Part shown: piece by piece, positions 22,907-29,423 of the stretch
Position numbering within the stretch: the first letter of the stretch is position 1
How the letters are laid out: every line of letters begins with the position of its first letter
Source of the DNA: Faecalibacterium sp. UBA1360
Lineage (GTDB): Bacteria > Bacillota > Clostridia > Oscillospirales > Ruminococcaceae
Direction of reading: 5' to 3'
Assembly (NCBI GenBank): GCA_002306375.1
Contig: DBRU01000036.1
Span: forward strand, 36,255 to 65,677
Length of the DNA stretch: 29,423 nt
Position numbers and translations under genes: made by a program
Notes under the pieces: model-generated
Seen by the model: the letters and a program-made list of their open reading frames with translations, nothing else
What the model was told of the DNA's origin: nothing
Database searches by the model: none

Positions 22907-25301
22907 GCAGATCCTGGACCGCCGCCGCTTTGTCTTGCTGGACGGCGGCCTTGGCACCCAACTGCAACAGCGCGGCTTGCAGCCCGGGCAAAAGCCTGAA
23001 CTGGCCGCGTTTTTCATGCCCGAAACCCTGGAGGCCATCCACCGGGACTATGCGGCGGCCGGGGCCGATATTCTGCTGGCCAACACCTTCGGCGCCAACG
23101 AGCAGAAGCTGGCCGGCACCGGCTACACGGTGGAGCAGACCGTGGCCGCCTCGGTGGCCTGCGCCCGCCGTGCCGCCGGTAAGACCGGGGCGCTGGTGGC
23201 GCTGGACATTGGCCCTTTGGGCGAGCTGCTGGCCCCCACGGGCACCCTGAGCTTTGAAGACGCCTGCGCCCGGTTTGCCCAGGTGGTGCGCGCCGGCGCG
23301 GCGGCCGGGGTGGACCTTGTGTTCATCGAGACGATGACAGACCTGTACGAGCTCAAGGCCGCGATCCTGGCCGCCAAAGAGAACTGCGCCCTGCCGGTGA
23401 CTGCCTCCATGAGCTTTGAAAGCCGGGGCCGCACCTTCACGGGCTGCACGGTGGAAAGTTTCGGCATCACGGCGGCGGGTCTCGGCGTGGACGCCGTAGG
23501 CATCAACTGTTCGCTGGGCCCTGACGAGATCCTGCCCTTTGCCAAGCGGCTGTGCCGGGTGGTGCCCGCCGGTATGCCGGTGTTCGTCAAACCCAACGCC
23601 GGCTTGCCCAACCCCGACGGCAGCTATGAGATGGACGCCGACCAGTTCGCGGTGCAGATGAGCCAATATCTGACCACCGGCGTGTCCATGGTGGGCGGGT
23701 GCTGCGGCACCGCGCCCGACTATATCCGCGCTTTGCGAAAGGTCTTTGACGCCGCCGTCCCGGCCCAAAAGGTGCCGCTGCGCCGCAGTCGTCTGTGCAC
23801 CCCCGTGCGCTGTGTCGAGGTGGACGGCATCACGGTGGTGGGTGAGCGCATCAACCCCACGGGCAAAAAGCGCTTGCAGCAGGCCCTGCGGGAAGGGGAC
23901 AGCGCCTACGCCTGCGCCCAGGCCGTGGCCCAGGCCGAAGCCGGGGCCCAGGTGCTGGACGTCAACGCGGGCTTGCCCGGCATCGACGAAGCCGCCGTGT
24001 TGGAAATGCTCGTGCGGGAACTTCAGGCCGTTACCGATCTGCCCTTGCAGCTGGACTCCAACGACCCCGCCGCCCTGGAACGGGCGTTGCGCGTGTACAA
24101 CGGCAAACCCGTCGTCAATTCGGTTAACGGCGAGAAAAAGTCCCTGGACGCCATTTTGCCCCTTTGCAAAAAGTACGGCGCGGCGGTGGTGGGCCTTTGC
24201 CTGGACGAAAACGGCATCCCCAAAACAGCCGAAGGCCGCTTTGCGGTGGCCCAAAAGATCGTGGCCGCCACCGATGCCGCCGGCATCCCCCGGGAGGATG
24301 TGTACATCGACTGCCTGACCCTGACCGTCTCGGCCGAGCAGGATTCCGCCGTCCAGACCCTCCGGGCCATGGAACTGTGCAAGCGGCAGCTGGGCGTGCG
24401 CACGGTGCTGGGCGTGTCCAACATCAGTTTCGGGCTGCCCTGCCGCGGGTATATGAACACGACGTTTCTGACCCTGGCCATGCAGGCCGGGCTGGACTTG
24501 GCCATCATCAACCCCAATACGCCCGAAATGATGGCCGCTGTGCGCGCCTACCGCGTACTGACCGGTCAGGATGAAAACTGCGCGGACTATGTGCAGGCCT
24601 ACGCGAACGTGCAGCTGCAAACCGTGCAGACCGCCCCGACCGCGGCCGGCGCGCCGGGGGCTTGCGCCGCCGGCGCCGACGAGCTGGCCGAAGCCGTGCG
24701 CCGCGGCCTGAAAGGGGAGGCGCATGCCGCCGCCGTGCGTGCGCTGGCCGAACGGGAACCGCTGGACGTGGTCAACGGCTCGCTGATCCCGGCGCTGGAC
24801 GCGGTGGGGGATGGCTTTGAAAAAGGCACGCTCTTTCTGCCCCAGCTGTTGCAGGCGGCTACGGCGGCCCAGGCGGCCTTTGACGTGATCAAGGAAGCCA
24901 TCGCCAGGACCGGCCAGGGGAATGTGGGCAAGGGGCGCATCGTACTGGCCACCGTCAAGGGCGACATCCATGACATTGGCAAGAACATCGTGCGCGTCGT
25001 GCTGGAAAATTACGGCTACGAGGTCACCGACCTTGGCCGGGACGTGGACCCGGCCCGCGTCGTGCAGGCCGTGCGGGACACAGGCGCGCCGCTGGTGGGG
25101 TTGTCGGCCCTCATGACCACCACCGTGCCCAGCATGCAGGCCACCATCGAAGCGCTGCGGCGCGAAAACCTGCCCTGCAAGGTCATGGTGGGCGGCGCGG
25201 TGCTGACCCCGTCCTATGCCGAACAGATCGGCGCGGACTTTTACGCCAAGGACGCCAAGGCCAGCGCCGACTATGCAAAACGGCTGTTCGGCCAAGGCTG
25301 A
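22896..25301 (+). CDS. metH: Cobalamin-dependent methionine synthase, short form
   Basis: The 801-residue enzyme transfers the methyl group of methyltetrahydrofolate to homocysteine. Domains in order: homocysteine methyltransferase barrel (1-290) with zinc ligands Cys205, Cys269 and Cys270; pterin-binding barrel (about 312-560) starting VVGERINPTGKKRL, with DVNAGLPG and LQLDSND; cobalamin cap and Rossmann domains (about 585-801) with the base-off ligand His692 in GDIHDIGKN. The usual C-terminal reactivation domain of about 330 residues is absent and is supplied by the preceding gene. AAGGGGG lies seven bases before the GTG start, which overlaps the previous gene by 11 bases. A similar split is known in Thermotoga. 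Confidence 0.95.
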   Translation: MTIEQILDRRRFVLLDGGLGTQLQQRGLQPGQKPELAAFFMPETLEAIHRDYAAAGADILLANTFGANEQKLAGTGYTVEQTVAASVACARRAAGKTGALVALDIGPLGELLAPTGTLSFEDACARFAQVVRAGAAAGVDLVFIETMTDLYELKAAILAAKENCALPVTASMSFESRGRTFTGCTVESFGITAAGLGVDAVGINCSLGPDEILPFAKRLCRVVPAGMPVFVKPNAGLPNPDGSYEMDADQFAVQMSQYLTTGVSMVGGCCGTAPDYIRALRKVFDAAVPAQKVPLRRSRLCTPVRCVEVDGITVVGERINPTGKKRLQQALREGDSAYACAQAVAQAEAGAQVLDVNAGLPGIDEAAVLEMLVRELQAVTDLPLQLDSNDPAALERALRVYNGKPVVNSVNGEKKSLDAILPLCKKYGAAVVGLCLDENGIPKTAEGRFAVAQKIVAATDAAGIPREDVYIDCLTLTVSAEQDSAVQTLRAMELCKRQLGVRTVLGVSNISFGLPCRGYMNTTFLTLAMQAGLDLAIINPNTPEMMAAVRAYRVLTGQDENCADYVQAYANVQLQTVQTAPTAAGAPGACAAGADELAEAVRRGLKGEAHAAAVRALAEREPLDVVNGSLIPALDAVGDGFEKGTLFLPQLLQAATAAQAAFDVIKEAIARTGQGNVGKGRIVLATVKGDIHDIGKNIVRVVLENYGYEVTDLGRDVDPARVVQAVRDTGAPLVGLSALMTTTVPSMQATIEALRRENLPCKVMVGGAVLTPSYAEQIGADFYAKDAKASADYAKRLFGQG

Positions 25302-25323
25302 ACAAGCGCATTTCAATGCATTT

Positions 25324-25383
25324 AGAGGCCCCGCGGCTCTGCTTCGACGCAAAACGCGCCGGGGCAGGGGCGCGGGGCTCTTG
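25324..25383 (+). terminator. Probable terminator of the metF-metH unit
   Basis: GCCCCGCG (25328-25335) pairs with CGCGGGGC (25371-25378), extendable by AGA/TCT past a bulged G. The 35-base loop can fold further. The following TCTTGCATTT is only mildly T-rich and contains the -35 box of the SRP RNA promoter. Confidence 0.45.
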
Positions 25384-25409
25384 CATTTGGCGAGTAAATC
25401 ATGTATAAT
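25381..25409 (+). promoter_or_regulatory. Promoter of the SRP RNA gene
   Basis: TTGCAT (25381-25386), a 17-base spacer and a perfect TATAAT (25404-25409) predict a transcript start near 25416. Confidence 0.82.
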
Positions 25410-25415
25410 ATACGT

Positions 25416-25600
25416 CAGCGGACAGGGCACATTGCGCTGTTTTGCATACGGATGTGGGCCCCGTGCGCGGGGACTGCGTGAACCATGTCAGGCGGGGAAC
25501 CGAGCAGCATTAAGCGTCAGCGCCCCGGCGCCGCGGCAAGCCTGCATCCGTATGCAAAACGGCACAACCGCGGGGCACACCCGCGCGGCTCTGGCCGCTT
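25416..25600 (+). ncRNA. ffs: Signal recognition particle RNA
   Basis: The conserved helix 8 is clear: GTCAGG (25487-25492), CGG-GGAA-CCG with the GGAA tetraloop at 25496-25499, then AGCAGC and ATTAAG, which is the Ffh-binding site of all bacterial SRP RNAs. The arms extend into a long hairpin closed by a perfect 16-base-pair helix (25439-25454 with 25545-25560). Before this core only a short CAGCG/CGCTG hairpin is present (25416-25439), in place of the larger Alu domain of B. subtilis scRNA. The ends given follow the promoter and terminator; the mature 5' and 3' ends may be trimmed. SRP RNA just before dnaX is standard Firmicute gene order. It guides Ffh and FtsY in cotranslational membrane targeting. 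Confidence 0.9.
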
Positions 25601-25605
25601 TTTTT
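25585..25605 (+). terminator. Terminator of the SRP RNA
   Basis: GCGGC-TCTG-GCCGC is followed by seven T residues, a textbook intrinsic terminator, 22 bases before the dnaX start. A second stem, CGCGGG/CCCGCG, lies just upstream. Confidence 0.85.
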
Positions 25606-25627
25606 CAGTAAAGGCAGGTGTCAAGGG

Positions 25628-27379
<1,752 letters not shown>

Positions 27380-27448
27380 ATCCGGCTGTGCGCGATGCGG
27401 TATACGCGCCGCGCGCCGGCCATACTAAAGATAAGGAGTTAACCCGCC

Positions 27449-27790
27449 ATGAAAGCAAGACTTCCCAAAGGCTACGGCCGTCCCGATCCCCAGGCCATGA
27501 TGCGTCAGGTGCAGAAAATGCAGGACGACATCCGCGCCAAGCAGGCCGAACTTGAAGCCCGCGAATACACCGGCACCGCCAGCGGCGAACTGGTCACCGT
27601 GACCATGACCGGCAAGCACGAGGTCACCGCCGTCAAGATCAAGCCCGAGGCCGTGGACCCCGACGACATCGAAATGCTCGAGGACCTGATCGCCGCGGCT
27701 GTCAACAGCGCTGTGGCTGCCGTGGACAAGGACTCGGACGAGGAAATGTCCAAGATGACCGGCGGTATGAACATCCCCGGCCTGGGTTGA
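27449..27790 (+). CDS. ybaB: YbaB/EbfC family nucleoid-associated protein
   Basis: The 113-residue protein has an N-terminal helix rich in Met and Gln (MMRQVQKMQDDIRAKQAELEA), a beta-sheet core (LVTVTMTGKHEVTAVKI) and the typical DIEMLEDLIAAAVNSAV helix, matching YbaB/EbfC. These dimers bind DNA and coat the nucleoid. The place between dnaX and recR is conserved from Bacillus (yaaK) to E. coli. TAAGGAG lies ten bases before the ATG. The gap of 69 bases after dnaX contains no recognised element. recR follows after 12 bases, so the two are cotranscribed. Confidence 0.94.
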   Translation: MKARLPKGYGRPDPQAMMRQVQKMQDDIRAKQAELEAREYTGTASGELVTVTMTGKHEVTAVKIKPEAVDPDDIEMLEDLIAAAVNSAVAAVDKDSDEEMSKMTGGMNIPGLG

Positions 27791-27802
27791 TGGGGGAGCA
27801 CC

Positions 27803-28399
27803 ATGCCGCAGAACGCTGAACCACTGGAAAACCTGATCGACCAGTTCGCGCGGTTCCCGGGCGTGGGGCGCAAAGGCGCTACCCGCATGGCCTACGAGGT
27901 CATGGGCATGTCCAACGAGCAGGCCATGGAACTGGCCAAAGCCATCGAGAACGCCAAGACCCGCCTGCACCGCTGCCGCCTGTGCCAGGACTATACCGCC
28001 GCCGAGGTCTGCCCGATCTGTGCCTCGCCCAAGCGGGACCGTTCCATTATCTGTGTGGTGGAAGCGCCCCGGGACATCAAGGCCATCGAGCGCACCCATG
28101 AGTACAAGGGCCTGTATCACGTGCTGCACGGCCTCATCTCGCCCATGGACGGCGTCGGGGCCGACCAGCTGTGCGTCAAGGAACTGCTGGCCCGCCTGAA
28201 CGATCAGGTGCAGGAGGTCATCATGGCCACGAGCCCTACGGTGGAGGGCGAAGCCACGGCCATGTACCTGGCCAAACTCATCAAGCCTCTGGGCATCAAA
28301 GCCACGCGGCTGGCCTATGGCCTGCCGGTGGGCTCGAGCCTGGAATACGCCGACGAGACGACCCTCTACCGCGCCATGGAAGGCCGCGGCGAGCTGTAA
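27803..28399 (+). CDS. recR: Recombination mediator RecR
   Basis: The 198-residue protein acts with RecO and RecF to load RecA at gaps. It has the N-terminal helix-hairpin-helix (LIDQFARFPGVGRKGATRMA, 11-30), a zinc finger with Cys58, Cys61, Cys70 and Cys73, and a Toprim domain beginning ICVVEAPRDIKAIE with Glu87; the ATSPTVEGEATAMYL motif lies in the second half. Its length equals that of E. coli and Bacillus RecR. GGGGGAG lies five bases before the ATG. It is the last gene of the dnaX cluster; a strong new promoter begins four bases after its stop. Confidence 0.97.
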   Translation: MPQNAEPLENLIDQFARFPGVGRKGATRMAYEVMGMSNEQAMELAKAIENAKTRLHRCRLCQDYTAAEVCPICASPKRDRSIICVVEAPRDIKAIERTHEYKGLYHVLHGLISPMDGVGADQLCVKELLARLNDQVQEVIMATSPTVEGEATAMYLAKLIKPLGIKATRLAYGLPVGSSLEYADETTLYRAMEGRGEL

Positions 28400-28402
28400 G
28401 GG

Positions 28403-28431
28403 TTGACAAAACAGCGTCGGCGCGTTATACT
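28403..28431 (+). promoter_or_regulatory. Promoter of smpB
   Basis: TTGACA (28403-28408), a 17-base spacer and TATACT (28426-28431) form a near-consensus sigma-A promoter between recR and smpB. It may also drive tmRNA, for which no clear separate promoter is seen. Confidence 0.85.
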
Positions 28432-28473
28432 CACAGAACCCCGCGCAGTGCTGCGGCAAAGGAGGTGTCGGAC

Positions 28474-28938
28474 TTGGCGGAGGACAAAAAGGCGAAAAAG
28501 GTCATTGCGCAGAACCGCGAAGCCCGTCACGAGTACTTTGTGATCGAAGCATTGGAGACCGGCATCGAGCTGGTGGGCACCGAGGTCAAGAGCCTTCGCG
28601 CCGGCGGCGTCAACCTGAAAGACGCCTGGGCCGACATTGACGACGGCGAACTGATCCTCAAGGGCATGCACATCAGCCCGTATGAGCAGGGCAGCATTTT
28701 CAACCGGGACCCGGTGCGGCCGCGCCGCCTGCTGGCCCATAAGGCCGAGATCCGCCGCCTGGCCCAGCAGATCAAATTGCAGGGCTATACGCTGGTACCG
28801 CTGTCTTTGTACTTCAAAAGCGGCCGGGTCAAGGTGGAACTGGGCCTTTGCAAGGGCAAAAAGCTCTATGACAAGCGTGCGACGGCCGCCGCGCGGGACG
28901 CAAAGCGCGACATTGACCGCGCCATGAAACAACATTGA
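28474..28938 (+). CDS. smpB: tmRNA-binding protein SmpB
   Basis: The 154-residue protein escorts tmRNA into stalled ribosomes. Conserved features are ARHEYFVIEALETGIELVG, TEVKSLRAGGVNLKDAW, the GMHISPYEQGS loop, RRLLAHKAEI and the basic tail GKKLYDKRATAAARDAKRD that folds into the mRNA channel. The start is TTG at 28474, supported by AAAGGAGGTG seven bases upstream; no ATG is suitable, as the first internal one is far into the domain. The tmRNA gene begins 72 bases after the stop, so the two partners of trans-translation sit side by side. Confidence 0.96.
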   Translation: MAEDKKAKKVIAQNREARHEYFVIEALETGIELVGTEVKSLRAGGVNLKDAWADIDDGELILKGMHISPYEQGSIFNRDPVRPRRLLAHKAEIRRLAQQIKLQGYTLVPLSLYFKSGRVKVELGLCKGKKLYDKRATAAARDAKRDIDRAMKQH

Positions 28939-29010
28939 TCGTTTTATAAGCTGACAGCCGGCTTTTCTCAGGCGAAGCAACGTCATCCGCGGCGTAAGCC
29001 GCTTTGATAA

Positions 29011-29363
29011 GGGGATGTAATGGTTTCGACGGGGGGAGAGGGGCGTGAGCAGCGGGCCGTGGCGGTGCACCACGATAAAAGCGCCAAACAAAATTAACTG
29101 ACAACAATAACACTGTTGCCGTCGCTGCCTAATTAGGCGCGACCGTCCCGCCCGTCTCAGCACCGAACGGGGCCGGGGCGTCGATCAGGTGCTGAACATG
29201 CACGGGCCTAAGCTTTGCAGCCCGTCAGGTATTGATGAAGCTACCAAGGCGTAAAGCGCGTGTGTTCGCTCGCGCCAAGGGAAATTCAATAAGCACACTG
29301 CGCCCGGAGATACTCTAACCGCTTTCTTTTCGGACAGGGGTTCGATTCCCCTCATCTCCACCA
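29011..29363 (+). ncRNA. ssrA: Transfer-messenger RNA
   Basis: The 353-base gene starts GGGGATGTAATGGTTTCGAC and ends with a T-arm (GGTTCGATTCC) and CATCTCCACCA; the first seven bases pair with the last stem to form an alanine tRNA-like acceptor, and CCA is encoded. The tag frame ends with TAA at 29130-29132. Reading back from it gives DNNNTVAVAA, with GAC at 29100 as the probable resume codon after TTAACT, so the full tag would be A-DNNNTVAVAA. The tag end VAVAA is of the usual protease-signal type. The gene rescues stalled ribosomes together with SmpB. A GCGGC-GTAA-GCCGC hairpin lies just before it (28989-29002). Confidence 0.96.
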
Positions 29364-29368
29364 CCCAA

Positions 29369-29402
29369 AAGCACCGCAGGATCGAAAGATCCTGCGGTGC
29401 TT
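29369..29402 (+). terminator. Terminator of ssrA
   Basis: AAGCACCGCAGGATC-GAAA and its perfect complement form a 15-base-pair hairpin six bases after the tmRNA CCA end. The remaining 21 bases to the window edge hold nothing recognisable. Confidence 0.9.
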
Positions 29403-29423
29403 CAGCTTGTAGAAAAACCTGCT

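Noticed and set aside
22797..25430. Minus-strand open frame of 877 codons opposite metH
   Set aside because: Shadow of metH that also runs through the intergenic terminator and the SRP RNA promoter.

Overview
The window looks like chromosome from a GC-rich gut Firmicute. The gene families and gene orders (tepA-ftsK; SRP RNA-dnaX-ybaB-recR; smpB-ssrA; rex) are Gram-positive. The GC-rich coding with strong AGGAGG ribosome sites, together with an intracellular pectin locus, suggests an Oscillospiraceae/Ruminococcaceae relative of Faecalibacterium, Gemmiger or Subdoligranulum. That placement is inference; no 16S rRNA gene is present. I see no insertion sequence, prophage, CRISPR array or tRNA gene.

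Layout. 1-2524 (minus): a UvrD/PcrA-type helicase followed by the N-terminus of a MATE efflux protein cut by the window edge. 2599-4884 (plus): a small unknown protein and an ABC exporter half-transporter, ending in a strong terminator. 4931-14059: a pectin-oligosaccharide locus. On the minus strand it has GH28, GH105, a xylose-isomerase-like TIM-barrel protein and a CE8 pectinesterase, tightly packed. A divergent AraC-type regulator follows on plus, then an importer on minus (lipoprotein and two permeases, no ATPase gene). None of the four enzymes has a signal peptide, so imported oligomers are probably trimmed inside the cell.

14060-14458 is an AT-rich intergenic stretch. 14459-15993 (minus): rex and tdk, each with a clear terminator; rex has a near-perfect promoter overlapped by a Rex-like operator. 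16097-20331 (plus): a TepA/ClpP-like protease, a structured leader and ftsK. 20318-25301 (plus): a ComEC-like metallo-beta-lactamase hydrolase, metF, a free-standing methionine synthase reactivation protein and a metH lacking that domain. 25381-28399 (plus): SRP RNA, dnaX, ybaB, recR. 28403-29402 (plus): smpB from its own consensus promoter, then tmRNA and a terminator.

Most of the window is well-known biology. The stretches that deserve a second look are the functionally unassigned TIM-barrel isomerase coupled to the pectinesterase, the structured leader before ftsK with competing hairpins, the compact SRP RNA transcript with only a short 5' hairpin, the TTTGC/GCAAA motifs shared by both arms of the pectin locus, and the four-cysteine tail of the methionine synthase reactivation protein.
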